Below, one piece after another: positions 8,566-19,005 of a DNA stretch of 37,716 nt. Each line of letters opens with the position of its first letter. Positions within the stretch are counted from its first letter, which is position 1. Source of the stretch: Chara braunii. Taxonomy: Eukaryota > Streptophyta > Charophyceae > Charales > Characeae. Made by a program: the position numbers and the translations under genes. Below the pieces are notes generated by a model. The model did no database searches and was not told the origin of the DNA. It worked only from the letters and a program-made list of their open reading frames with translations. Location of the stretch: contig BFEA01000002.1 of NCBI GenBank assembly GCA_003427395.1, forward strand, positions 4,604,192 through 4,641,907, in the 5' to 3' direction.

Positions 8566-10053
8566 ACACGGTTTTCACGCCGTGCGGTCCGAGCTCAATC
8601 ACGCGGAATCCCCCGAAGAATCGTGGCGCTAGCTTACCCTGACGAGCACATTTCCTCACGTACACGATGTCCCCTAATTTGTACTGGGGCCGTAGACCTG
8701 CGTTCCCATTCCAGGCCTCGTAGCTTCGGACCTGTCGGCCGTGGGCCAACTCGGTCATTTTCTGGCGTTTCCGGGCTAGCCTGGGAAGGGACCGTTCCAT
8801 TAGCTCTAGGTGCCGCATGGCCTTGTCCCGAACCGTGGCCCTTGTGGGTCGTCGGTTCAACGTTGATTCATTAGGGAGGCTCAGTATCGAAACGCAAGCG
8901 ACGCTATTGGTCCTTAGTTGAAAGGGGCTCAGGCCCGTCGATTCGTGAGGCGTTCCGCGATGGACCGCCAGGATGCGGTCAACGATATCGGGCCAGGGCT
9001 TCGGATCCCGTGCCGCGATATTTCGTCGTAGCGCTGTCTTTATCACCCTATTTGCGTTCTCTACCAGCCCGTTGGATTGTGACATGTGGGGCGCGATATT
9101 CCGAATAGCGACGTCGTGTACGACCAGATTCCTCAAAACTTCCCCTCTGAATTCCGCCCTGTTATCGGTCTGGATCTCTTCGGTGTCCTGGTGCATCCCG
9201 AGAAAACGGTTAACATACCGCGCGATTTCGGCGGCATGCCGCGTGCGACACGGATAGGCTTCGATCCATTTCAAAAAATGGTCGACAAATACCAACTGGA
9301 CTGAATACTCACAACTATTAGGACCAGGAGGTACCACGATATCGGTAGTATCCATGCTTACCCTTTGAAACGGTCGTTCAACTACCGTTGGTACTATCGA
9401 TCTCGGTGGTTGGATCGGCGCCTTGTTAGTAGCGCAGACTTGACAGTTCGCGACGATGAATTTCACATCGTCACGAATATTGGACCAATACCATTCATTT
9501 TTGTCGATTGTCGACTCCGTAATCCGTACGGCAAAATGGGCAGCCGTTTCTTCGTGTGCTATCTTCACCCAGTCATACCTCATGAACAGATGCGGTACAA
9601 CCATCCAAATCTCACTGCCGTCCATTTTCTGTTTTTCTAACCTTCCCTCGACCCATCGATAATCCTGAGCCCTTTTATTAGCCCTCCTTCGATCTTCCTT
9701 GGTGAAATCTTGGAGGGGGTTACCCACTAGAGTGGCTATTAGAGCAATATCTGTCCAGACTTCTGCCCTTCTAAGCTTCCGAGTCTTTTCCAACCCTTCT
9801 GACGTGACATCGAGGAACCGTGCCTCGGTTGGGATCTTATTGGTTCGGCACAAAGGGCACAACCAGGGTCTATTGTTGCTTCGGTACTGGATGCAAGAGC
9901 CATGGGCTCGTGCGACACACCACCGACAATCTACCCAATCGACGTAGCCTTCCCCATTAGGACGCATGGAGACAAAATATACGCGAGAAATCGCTTCGCA
10001 AAAATAACAAAATTTATCAGGTAGGGAGAGACGAGATGATGAGGAGGGGAGAA
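8566..10053 (-). CDS. Ty3/gypsy integrase with upstream PHD-like finger
   Basis: The frame is open from about 10053; the first Met is at 9967. Before and after that Met lie eight spaced ligands: CYFC, then CRWC, AHGSC and CPLC, in the order C2-C2-H-C-C2 of a PHD-type C4HC3 finger. A zinc-binding integrase N-terminus follows (H-x5-H in HEETAAH, CQVC). The DDE core shows D in SMDTTD, D in IQTDN, and E in SNGLVENANR. The C-terminal region ends with an SH3-like KLAPRFFGGFRVIE. No chromodomain is seen. It follows RNase H but in another frame, so one frameshift separates them. Integrase would insert the element cDNA into the nuclear genome. Integrase identity is firm; the PHD assignment is by spacing only. 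Confidence 0.85.
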
Positions 10054-10068
10054 CGAGGAGTTATGGGA

Positions 10069-10551
10069 TTACCTCCGTCCCCCATTGCCACCGGTCTGCT
10101 TCTTGCCACGTGGGAGAACTGCCACTTGTCCATACTTAGGCCCGTTCACCGACTCTGACTCCTTCCACGGAGTGATTTCCTCGCCCTTAGGTACTTTAGC
10201 GGGCTGATGCAGACGTGTCAGCCCGTCCGCGCTGTCGTGTCTTTCTGTCTTCCGATGGATGATGTCAAAGTCGTACTCCTGTAGACGTACGGCCCAACAT
10301 CCAATCATGCCCGTGTAATTAGTGAGCTTCTTCAAAACCAACAGGGGCTCATGATCCGTCACGAGGCGGAACTTATGTTCATAGAGATACGGATGGAAGT
10401 GTTGGACTCCCCAGACTACTGCATAGCATTCGCCTTGAGGTGTTGAATCATTCCTCCGTTCGTTCGACACTGTTCGTGACGTGTACTCGATGACGTGTTC
10501 GCGACTATCGTTCCCCTTCTGCGCTAGAATGGAGGAGATCGCTTCTGGTTG
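10069..10551 (-). CDS. Ty3/gypsy RNase H domain
   Basis: Continues the RT frame after an in-frame TAG at 10552-10554, in a position where gypsy elements normally have Trp (DWQPEA-like). Visible motifs include ILAQKG, VIEYTSRTVSNER, the E of TPQGECYAVVWGVQHF, and LVTDHEPLL followed by HRKTERHDSADGLTRL. These are the hallmarks of the Ty3 RNase H that degrades the RNA template during reverse transcription. It ends at a TAA at about 10069 before the integrase frame. Stops and frame changes make the copy inactive. Confidence 0.85.
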   Translation of the reverse strand, partial: QPEAISSILAQKGNDSREHVIEYTSRTVSNERRNDSTPQGECYAVVWGVQHFHPYLYEHKFRLVTDHEPLLVLKKLTNYTGMIGCWAVRLQEYDFDIIHRKTERHDSADGLTRLHQPAKVPKGEEITPWKESESVNGPKYGQVAVLPRGKKQTGGNGGRR

Positions 10552-10554
10552 CTA

Positions 10555-11400
10555 GTCCATTATAAGAATAAATTGCTTGGTAGGGTCCGGCCAGATCAAA
10601 ATTGGTGCAGTGGCCAGGGCCTCCTTAAGTGCATCAAAGGCTTGCCCGCACTCAGAGTCCCACTGCAGAGGCTGGTCCTTCCGAAGCAGGTTCGTGAGAG
10701 GTCGAGCAATCGTCGCAAAACCTTTGATAAAACGGCGGTAGTACGATGCCAGGGCTAAAAAGGCTCGAACCTGCGTCAGCGACGTGGGAACGAGGGCTTC
10801 TTTTACGGCCGCAACTTTCCTTGAGTCCGGTCGCAGCCCTCCACATGTCACTACGTACCCCAAGAACGAAATTTCTGAAAGGAAAAATTCGCTCTTCTCG
10901 AGTGCAATCTTGAATCCAGCGTCTCTCAGAGCGCCTAATGTCCACTCAATGTGTTGCGCATGACCGTGATAGGTCTCCGAATAAACCAGGATATCGTCCA
11001 TGTACACGATCACGCAGAAGTTGATCATTCCCTGAGTCAACCGTGTCTTGTTGACAAAGTTTTGGAATGTCACGTTCATGGCCTGCTAAAACGTGGCAGG
11101 CGCGTTGCAAATTCTCATTGGACATCGAACCCGCTGCCACGTGCCTTCGAATAACACGAAGGTCGTCTTCGGCCGATCTTCGTCCTTAACCAGAATGTGA
11201 TGGAAGCCATGCCGGATATCAAACTTACTGAAATAATTAGCACATCCAATCGCATCCAGCAAATCACCAATTCGGGGAAGGGGATACACATCTTTAATCT
11301 TGATGTCATTCAATTTGCGATAATCGATGCATATGGGGATCGATCCGTTCTTCTTTGGTACTAATACTACCGGGAATGACCATGGTCCAGTGGCAGGTTG
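10555..11400 (-). CDS. Ty3/gypsy reverse transcriptase (interrupted)
   Basis: Two pieces in one frame separated by a TAG at 11083-11085. The upstream part has IPICIDYRKLNDI, YPLPRIGDLLDAIG, FSKFDIRHGFH and NAPATF. The downstream part has the catalytic YMDDILVYS, then ALEKSEFFLSEISFLGYVV and the connection region FLALASYYRRFIKGFATIARPL. The TAG replaces the first Gln of the usual ATFQQAMN. The start of the domain (IQPATGPWSFPVV-like) is reached only by switching from the protease frame at about 11306-11400, so there is a frameshift. The enzyme copies element RNA to cDNA; this copy cannot. Confidence 0.9.
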
Positions 11401-12718
11401 GATCCAACCGCTTGCTTCGAATTTCCGAATCCGTTCGAGAGCCTTTTTCCGTTCTATCGGGGGAATAACGGTAAGGCTTGCAGTGGATTAGGGAATGATT
11501 TCCCGTTTGAATTTCGTGTTGTATGACCAACGACAAGCCGATGTCAGTGTCCGTTATACTAATCGCTCCCTGATATTCCGTCAGAATGTCCGCAACCAAA
11601 TGATGAATCTCATCAGGTACGTACTGCGGAACGTACAATTCATATGGATGATCCCAGATCCGTACGTCGATCTGCTTCGTGCGTGCTTGTTTCGCCGCCT
11701 CGGGTGGTGGCGTAGAGATAAATGAATGGTCCGATCGCCAGGAGAACACCGTGGCCATCATCTGGGCGTCTTCCTCCCGGATGGCCACGTGTCCTTCCGG
11801 GGTGATTCCATCACAGATATCTTGCCATGGTACGGGTTTAGTCGCGATCTTAATTCTGAGTTCGCCTAATTTTGCCTCGAAATGCCAATGGGGTTCCAAA
11901 GAACTGGCCTCCGCCCCCAGGCGTAACAATCGTACTTCTTTTGCGGGTGACAACAAGGATCGTGGTAGGCTCGTGATGTCGCAAAAAGATCTCTTGTCGT
12001 TGTATCGTGCGAGAAGAGGGGCCGTTCCTTCGTACATTGTCCAAGGGGGTTCCAGAGAATCGACCATCCTCGGTATCTGTACGAGGGGTTCACCCAAAAT
12101 CATTGTCTGAGTCCTTTGTACATTCCGACTAGTTAGATGCATCGTTCTTGCGATTGTTCTTCTGGGTGGTGGGTAATAAATGCGTTGTCGTGCTAGTTTC
12201 AGAATTACCGGATGATTTTGGTCACTGCTATCCGCGTCCTTCGATGATGGTTCATCGTCTGCGGACTTTTCCCAGGTGATCATGCGAAGAGTTCCCGCTA
12301 TCATCGGAGAAACTCGCGGGACTGCGTTGATGGTAGTACGAAGAGTCAGCCTCATAAGTACAGCATAGGGTTTTCCTCCCGTATTTCGGAGAATAATCGA
12401 TCGTCGCTCAAAGTTCAGGTTTGCTTGTAACGCCACAAGAGCGGGAAGGCCGAAAAGGACATCGTAGGTGTTTACGTCTAATACCACGACGTCTCCCAAC
12501 GCATGAACCTTCCCTAACCGAAAAGCGACGTTGGTCATTCGTCCCACTGTTTTGATCTTTTCTTCGTCTGTCGAAACGAGCTGCTCCTTTTCCGTAAGCA
12601 TGATTAGATCATTTCTCCTACCCGCCCTCTCAACTACCCGTAACGAAATAGCCAACACGGCAGCTCCCGAATCGATGATCGCATTGTACGGAATTCCCTA
12701 AATCTCAATGTCGCATTC
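11306..12718 (-). CDS. Aspartic protease and RT N-terminal region of gypsy pol
   Basis: Open from 12658 to 11306, with the protease active site just upstream of the first Met: GIPYNAIIDSGAAVLAIS. A TAG directly before GIPY interrupts the frame, probably from a Gln codon. Later words VVLDVNTYDVLFGLPAL are the typical protease C-terminal part. A long linker leads to the RT N-terminus (PYELYVPQYVPDE, YRYSP). The last ~40 codons are out of frame relative to the RT. The protease would cleave Gag-Pol. Confidence 0.8.
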
Positions 12719-13225
12719 CGCAGATTTCCAAGGGATGGGTTTAATTCGTAGGAAATAATCGTCTTGCTGGATTAATCCCACCCGTATCGGATCCGAAGTG
12801 CCAACTGTATTTTCGTCTGGCGTGGGGTTTTTAGTTTTCGCATTCGTTGTTCAAGCGAGGGTGAATCGCTTTCGATTCGCCTTGCAGTGCTGTAGCATTC
12901 GCTTGTTGGCTTGTTCAGAGATCAAGAGCAAATGACCGACTGGAAGTGGAATCCGATGGTCGAAGGCTCGGATGATGTTCAGCATATCAATTTCCCCAGT
13001 GACGAAGGTGGGTCCTCCCGACTCTATCTCTTCTGGAGAAGGTCGCCATTCCGCCACTTCTTTCTGTTTCGGCGCGGTCTGATCGTTCCAATCATTCCAA
13101 GCCCCGTGTAACCAAGCGATACATACTGATCTAATGGGATGAGCTCGGCAGCTTCTTCCGAAGTAGCTAACGCACTACCTCCGCCCTCCATTTCTTCCAT
13201 CAGGGTTCCTACCCGTCCCGACCAG
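12719..13225 (-). pseudogene. Gag-pol junction, decayed
   Basis: 12851-13057 carries 68 codons in the protease frame (IRAFDHRIPLPVGHLLLISE, then QANKRMLQHC), a probable pre-protease linker. Between it and the gag C-terminus the coding sense continues in another frame (TLMEEMEGGGSALATSEEAA) and then returns, so at least two frameshifts lie here. Gag and pol otherwise share a frame, which suggests the ancestor had one gag-pol ORF. Confidence 0.55.
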
Positions 13226-14350
13226 TTAGCGATTAGCGATGGGGGCTGGTGTCATTGGGGCGACCCCGACCCGTTGTTCAAGTTGCGGGGGCCGCTGGGG
13301 GCAATCACGAGCTAGATGCCCCGGTTGATGGCACGCATAACAGACGTTTAGATTGCTTGCGGCCCCTCCCAGAGTGGGTGCCGGGGCTAGCCCTTGTTGA
13401 ATTGGGGCGGCGCGTACTGCGATGGGCTGCATATTTCTCATCATAGCCTCTAACCGAGCGTTATGCTCTCGCTGTTCCTTTTTGCTTTCCTGGATTAGAC
13501 TAATTAATGTTTTGGTCAGTTCAAAAATAGTAGTGGACTCATTTGACCTCACAGGGTTCTCGATTGGTGGCGGGGGAGCCGTCATTACAGGTGTTGGCAT
13601 CATAGGAACAGGGACACTCGTGATTACACTCGGGGCTGGTTGTTTAGGGGCTATTTGTTCCAGATAGATGACTAGGCCAGACACAAATCCCATGTTTTCG
13701 AACTTGTTTTGCAACGCAGCCAGCTCAGCTTTTGCCCTCGCAAGTTCGGACGAGTCTCCCTCCTTAGGATAGTCTTCTCCTTCTAGGAAACTCGCCACGA
13801 ACTTTCGTTCCATCTCCTCTGCAGCGGCCATAATCTGTTGCGGCGTATGATTAATGGCGGATAACTGTTTTTGCAGCTTTGCCCTTATCGTTCGGCTGCG
13901 AAGTCTATCGATAAACAAATCTTTCCCGACTTGCTCGCCTCGCTCAGTTTTTGCAAACATTCGGTAGAATCAGTTTCGATATTCCTCGATAGATTCGAGG
14001 TTTGAGGGGTTTTTGCACCCAGTCTTTAATCATGAAGAGCGCTTGCTCTGGATGGACATAGTCGAATCGATTCAAAAAGTCTCGCTCGAAAGTCGGAAGA
14101 TTCACCCATACATAGGTACTAAACCAATGATGAGTGTCTCCTCCTAATCGGGCGGGAATATTTACCTGAGCTTCGTTATCGTCATACTGTTGTGCCCGGA
14201 GCGTGGACAACCATGCTCCTGCGAGATGATGTGCGGGTCAAACAGATAGAGATCAGGTAGTGTCATGGGAGCCCGTGCTCGTGGGGCGGGTTGATTAGGA
14301 TTTTGTTGTTGATTCTGCTGCGGATTCGGATTTTGTGGATTAGCGTTCAT
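13226..14350 (-). CDS. Ty3/gypsy Gag, three frames
   Basis: The likely start is Met at 14350 followed by an Asn/Pro/Gln-rich leader (QNPNPQQNQQQNPNQP). The capsid-like middle (13944-14210, frame 2) includes TYVWVNLPTFERDFLNRF and PEQALFMIKDWVQ. The C-terminal part (13226-13960, frame 1 again) has a charged coiled stretch (AEEMERKFVASFLEG), a Pro-rich spacer, and a CCHC zinc knuckle CYACHQPGHLARDC. Two compensating frameshifts thus break the ORF. Gag would form the virus-like particle and bind genomic RNA. The primer-binding site lies about 140 bp upstream of the start. Confidence 0.8.
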
Positions 14351-14488
14351 ATTGGCTGCCCGCCGGTTAGCCGATCTACTTCGGGTGAAACGGGGTCGCG
14401 TCTATGCACGTTCCGGGGTCGAGGTCGCCCTCGGTTAACCAGATCGCTCAATTATCGTGTTGTTAGTCCTATAACCCGGCCACGTGTC

Positions 14489-14502
14489 GGGCTCCGATAC
14501 CA
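14489..14502 (-). promoter_or_regulatory. Primer-binding site, initiator tRNA-Met type
   Basis: On the minus strand the sequence reads TGGTATCGGAGCCC. The complement of the plant initiator tRNA-Met 3' end begins TGGTATCAGAGCC, so 12 of 13 positions agree. It lies about 140 bp before the gag start, as expected. However, it is 1.6 kb inside the right direct repeat rather than next to it, so that repeat cannot simply be the 5' LTR of this gag-pol. Confidence 0.7.
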
Positions 14503-16101
14503 ACCTCACGCCCAGCGCGACTTCCTGATCGGAGTAGGATGTGGGCCTGGAAGTGCGAAAAGGGGTGTGCCAAGGACTTTTGGGAAAGTGGGGGTGGAGT
14601 CCCAGGTCAGAACTACGATCTCCTGTGGCAGAGTTTTTCGGGGGCACGGGTGCAATTTGGCAGAGAGGGCGGACCGCTTCTGGTCATAAGGCAGATGGCA
14701 TGTGCCGGTCATTCAAGGCCGCTCGATTAGTCCGTTTTGATGACGGCGATTCGTCGAAAGGTCCCTTCGGGATGAGTATAATCCTGATGAGTCAGGTCGT
14801 CGGCTGTCGCCACGTGGCGCCGGTCGTCGTGCGTTCGGGTTGGGCCCTCGGGGTCCCGGGGCTCTCTGGTTGCCACGTCGTCGGCAATTTCCGCAGGGCG
14901 TGCGGGGCCAGTTTGGGGCTATGGCGTTCCACGGGACGACCCTGAGTTTATGATGATACGGGAGAAGAAGACGGAGGGGAGGGAAGTTGGTGGAGATAAC
15001 GACAAAACCGGAGGAAATAAAGTAGTGGGTGTGGTCTGAAGTGGGGAAATCAGAGCACCGGGGATCGCTGGTTGTGGCACAGTGAAACTCCCTAGGACAC
15101 AGTCGATTCTCTGCTAGGCAGGGGAACCTCTGTCGGAGGCACTGTTCTATCCAAGGGGTGAAGTACCCCGGGTCCCACGACGAATCTGAGCTCCTGGAGT
15201 GTGTCATTATGTCATCGTAGGGCCGAGAAATTCCTAAGGGCGTGTCTTTGCCGGTTGCCATCACCGCATGTGAGTACGCGTAGGCCGCGCGAGTTGAATC
15301 ACACTTACACGTGTTCACACGGGATGATTGCTTCGTCGCAGACGCAGGATGACCACATCCAATCAAGCAATATCCCCGCAATCGCTAGCCTTTTCATGGG
15401 TGGGAGGTGGCGAATCGACGCGTGTGGACACGTGTAAGTGCGCAGATCAGATCGCACTTACGCGAGTCCCTGCGAGGCGTTCGCTGTTTTCTGGGCAAAC
15501 AATTATCCGATCATCTAATCACTCTGTATTTGCTAAGCATGCAAGATGCAACAATTACAACAGCTCAAGCAAAGGATAAACAAGAATGGAAACAATATTG
15601 ATGACTACACAAAATTCTTATCCCGCTCCTGAGTGCATCAAGACGATAAGCAAAGGCAAAGAGCAGACAGACACGACATCCATTCAGGCAGCATAACACA
15701 CAACATCAGGGATTGAAATCGCAAAAACGAGTGTGGGCGAAAGAAAACCAAGCCAAGACTCCGAAAACAAAAACGGGCAAATCGCCCTGATCCGAAATCA
15801 AAATTTATATACATCAGCAGAGAGGGAGAAAAGACAAAAGAAACAGCAAATCCGCGTCCATCAACCTGAACTCTCTCTTCCTCTCTCTCTCTTTTCGATG
15901 CGGACAGTCCGTCGTCACGCACCAACCCACGAAGTCGTCACCCCGCTTAGTCCTCCCGCATACGTCAGGTTCGCTCGCGCCCCACAGTCCGTCGTGACCC
16001 GCGTCAACCCCTCGCGTTTGGCACCAGCTCGTCAGGTCGCCCGACTCCCACTTCAACTCACTCACCTCTCACTTCGCTCGCGAGCCGACCCTCACTGATC
16101 G
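14503..16101. other. Region between primer-binding site and right repeat
   Basis: No coding motifs are seen. Next to the primer-binding site the minus strand reads CGCTGGGCGTGAGG, which could be the end of an LTR; the element's other end at 7512 reads CCTGGGCGTCACA, so only about ten bases resemble each other. The rest holds an inverted repeat (15302-15440) and, at 15903 and 15987, a repeated ACAGTCCGTCGT word. It may be a diverged or replaced LTR. Confidence 0.45.
15302..15440. repeat. Inverted repeat, 20-bp arms
   Basis: Arms 15302-15321 (CACTTACACGTGTTCACACG) and 15421-15440 are reverse complements with one mismatch and enclose about 100 bp. A third related word, ATCGCACTTACGCGAG, follows the right arm. 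It could be a small foldback element or an LTR regulatory structure. Confidence 0.6.
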
Positions 16102-16942
16102 CGCTACCCTGAGCTTCCAACAGCTGGTTAAGAGAGCTAACTAATCGCGCAGCCGAAATTTATAGCGTGCATGCATGCGCGAAGAACACGAAATTACAAG
16201 GACTTAGAAGGAAGGTTAGTAGAGGGAGCGCCTACGTTCTGCATGGCCCGATTGCGGCGTGGGGGACGTAGCCGCTCTCCACGCATCAATCCGATCATGC
16301 AGACCACGGCTACCAAAACGCAGCAAAAAGAAAGAGAAGAAGGGTGGGAAAGACGAAGCACAAGAAGAAAGATACAATTACAATGGCGCCCGCCCAAAAT
16401 TACAGTTACACACGATTAAAGGCGCCGACTAATCAGAGTTTCGTTGCAGCCGCATAAAGAAGCGCGTAAGCAAAAAGCGTCGCGCGGCAAAGAAAAATCC
16501 TAATTACAAAATTCCTAAATTCCTATCTACTGCGAAAAGAAAAGCACCAACCCCGAAAAGAAAGTCCGAAATTCCGAGAGCCATGGGGCTCGACAAGATT
16601 TGAAAAGGAATTCAAAAAGAAAATAAGAACGAAGCAAAATTCCCGTGCGATGTCTGCGCCCAAAAAGTCAAAACCGAAACAAAAGAAGTGACGTCAACTT
16701 TTATTAATCGCGAGCACGGCGGTGCGCCGGAGACACAACCAATCACTCGATCGTCCCTGGACTCACCCGGCCCCGGACCCAACCATCCGAAAGGAGACGA
16801 CGAAAAAGACGAAGAAGCAAGGACACCGATGCAATTTCCTTCCAATCCCGATCTCCCGTAATCGGCCCATCCTTCACAGCTTAGGAACCCTCATTGCTAT
16901 CGCGCAGAAAAATCGCGCAGTGCAGAAATCGGTTCGTCACAT
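16102..16942 (-). repeat. LTR-like direct repeat, right copy (841 bp)
   Basis: Partner of 6667-7510, about 95% identical. The minus-strand start is TGTGACGAACC at the outer edge, followed outward by unrelated sequence (CCCACCCCC on the plus strand). The inner edge may extend to ...GCGCGATCA. If the two repeats are the LTRs of one insertion, 5% divergence means it is not recent. See the palindrome and primer-binding-site entries for what does not fit. Confidence 0.7.
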
Positions 16943-16988
16943 CCCACCCCCACTGGCATCTGCTGCATGTGAGCGGTAGGTTCATGCC

Positions 16989-17417
16989 TCATGAAGCCAA
17001 CCATTCCGTGGTAGGGATAACTTGCAACACCTGAGCCCACCACAGAAGACTCAAATCTTGCCGGGAAGGAAGCTTTTTCAAGATACGCCATAATGCCTGC
17101 CAGTTTGGAGCCCCCACCACCCATCCCTTGAGTTTGTCATATCTGCTGCTTGCCATTGTCGAGGGTGTAATTTCCACCCATACCCTCAGCGCTTTAACTC
17201 CCACTTTAAATTGGGGGCATAGTTGCATAGGGGGACACTTTCTCCTCCTCCTTGTCTCCACCCCAGTAGTGGGGGTTCCATGACCTAGTAGGGTAGTTTG
17301 ATTGTGCTGTGAGAGAACTCTAACCTCTTGCAGGCCCTGTGCCATCGTAACCGTTCGTTGTTTTTGTTGGATTGGATGAGAGTTCTCCCCTTTCCGGATC
17401 TGGGGCCCACCTTCCAT
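16989..17417 (-). CDS. Unrecognised ORF of 142 codons
   Basis: An open frame with balanced composition in the spacer between the gypsy repeat and the PLE. Words include RVWVEITPSTMASSRYDKLKG and WQALWRILKKLP, with a Trp-rich C-terminal half. I recognise no family. It could be a fragment of another element, since a run of about 13 T lies near 17490 on the plus strand. The rest of 16943-17576 holds nothing I can name. Confidence 0.3.
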   Translation of the reverse strand: MEGGPQIRKGENSHPIQQKQRTVTMAQGLQEVRVLSQHNQTTLLGHGTPTTGVETRRRRKCPPMQLCPQFKVGVKALRVWVEITPSTMASSRYDKLKGWVVGAPNWQALWRILKKLPSRQDLSLLWWAQVLQVIPTTEWLAS

Positions 17418-17576
17418 TTCTCCACCTTCCAGCCTCCCACTACTCTCAATTTCACCTCACACTACCTACCTACCACAGTGACTACTCCTTTTTTTTTTTT
17501 TTACAAAGAACAACCCGAGTGGATGCTAGGGGTGCTATATTCATACGGGGAACCCCGTAGCAGCCAGAATCTAGGC

Positions 17577-17586
17577 TACCAAAGTG
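17577..17586. repeat. Target-site duplication of the PLE, left
   Basis: TACCAAAGTG, directly outside the left pseudo-LTR, matches TACCAGAGTG at 36622-36631 in 9 of 10 positions. Its position exactly at both homology breakpoints makes chance unlikely. Confidence 0.7.
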
Positions 17587-18326
17587 TGTGAGAGTGTGAG
17601 ATACTCGCAAAACCATCCATTAGTCACAGTCAATCGTAGGAGCAGACCATACCGGCACACAACCTACATCAGTCCTTCATTCCGGCCATAAGGCCTAAAC
17701 ACACATGCATGACGACCATTGACAAAGCGGAACATCCATGCACACAGTAAAAGAGAGAAGAGAAGGGAAGAAGAAGAGAAGGGAGGAAGAAGAGAAGAGA
17801 AGAGAAGAGAGGAGAAGATGAAATGACACATCGATGTCTCCCGAACGCGACAGATGGCATCTTAAAATTAGAGTAAAACCCGCCAATCAAGTTGAACCCG
17901 AAAGTAGACGTCATGTCCGTGTCGAACAAAACAGGGCCAACACTCCGGCTAGACTCTACGCGTTTCATCCGGAGCTGGTTCCGGAATCATCAGGGGTCGT
18001 CACGAGATCGGGTGCCAAACGATGTGCCAAACGGACAGTATATAGGACAAACAACACTTAAAATAGGTCAGCCAGAGCGAAACCAGACAGCATGCTAAAC
18101 TACAGATCCAAGGCTCGAAACCTCGGCAGTAGAACCCAAGGTCTTGTTCATTCCCAAAGAGCCTACCATAGTACAAACCCCAGTAGCATCCGAGGCATCC
18201 CCCGGCAAGGGGCAAACCCACAATGAAGGGCAGCCCGGGATCGAATCCCAGTAGCCCAACTAAACATCAATACACCGAGTCAAAAATGAGTTGTGCGTCT
18301 GCCCGAACAGCATGCCCCCTTCCCAA
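17587..18326 (-). repeat. PLE pseudo-LTR, left (3' side)
   Basis: A direct repeat of 35901-36621, about 95% identical, with indels mainly in a GA-rich microsatellite (about 17755-17818). On the minus strand it begins TTGGGAAGGGGG and ends CTCACACTCTCACA. It lies about 90 bp beyond the RT stop. It contains a hammerhead-like core. PLEs commonly carry such LTR-like repeats, produced by tandem or partial copies. Confidence 0.85.
17941..18016 (-). ncRNA. Hammerhead ribozyme motif (type I), left pseudo-LTR
   Basis: Minus strand: GACCC, core CTGATGA (17987-17993), stem II TTCCGG/CCGGAT closed by AACCAGCT, core GAAA, short stem III AC-GC-GT, then A and the 3' arm of stem I. Predicted cleavage is between 17957 and 17956. 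The 3' arm is GAGTC, giving one mismatch in stem I against GACCC, and the first stem II pair is U-U. All invariant core bases are present. Probably a weakened copy. PLE pseudo-LTRs are known to carry type I hammerheads with a tiny stem III. Confidence 0.7.
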
Positions 18327-18419
18327 ATGGGCCATCCTGGCCCAGAACCCGCGTTCTGAAGCAATTATCCTCCCAACCCGTCAAACACTCAGCCCAACAC
18401 TTCCACAAACTTCCAAATT

Positions 18420-19005
18420 TCACAGAGAAATTCCACAGCGACTTATCGAAGATATCACCCGAAACCCTCGAATCCGAAATTCAATCTTCAAAGTAAACAA
18501 AAACAGGACTTCAGCAGCAGACATGCTTGTGAACCGTCGAGCCCGATGAAAAAACGATCCGACGACCGCCATTTTTTGCTTCTTGCTCACATATGAGCAG
18601 TTATCCTGCAGACTCTGAAAGCATAGTCCCATGCTCAAAATGATCCGTTGGTTCTTATGTACAGCCGCACGTTGCACACCAAGAGGCCAATCGAAATCCC
18701 TCAAGACACACCCAAGAAAGTCCCAAGCATCCTGGTCACTGGTGTGAACCAGGCTCAGCTTAGGATCATAACAGGCCTCAAATTTGGACAAAATTCTTTT
18801 CGCGTTCCAAAAAGAGAAGCTGTTTCCCTTACGATACTTCACAAAAATTAAGACGTCATCGATTAATCGAATTCCATTGATCAGCCCCCGGTCCGACCCA
18901 AGCGAGTTAAGAAAGGAAATTTTTGAGTAAACACAGAGTAAACATGCTATTGCAGGACTGGAGGGTTTGCCCATGGGAATACCCACAATCTGTTGGAGGA
19001 TAGCC
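18420..19005 (-). CDS. PLE reverse transcriptase, C-terminal part
   Basis: Begins (after removing the inserted transposon) with LQQIVGIPMGKPSSPAIACL, the conserved PLE motif, then GIRLIDDVLIFVKY containing the catalytic Asp pair, and FLGCVLRDFDWPLGV. A thumb-like stretch follows, ending at a stop near 18420. The apparent ORF start at 19016 (MFH) is an artefact contributed by transposon bases. Frame arithmetic: removing 1619 bp puts this frame in register with 20980-20625. The enzyme primes reverse transcription at a nick made by the GIY-YIG nuclease. Confidence 0.85.

Noticed and set aside
14755-14800. Possible hammerhead (CTGATGAG at 14784 with CGAAA upstream) on the plus strand
   Set aside because: The core words occur, but stem II does not pair (GTCA against CGTC) and no convincing cleavage triplet is placed.
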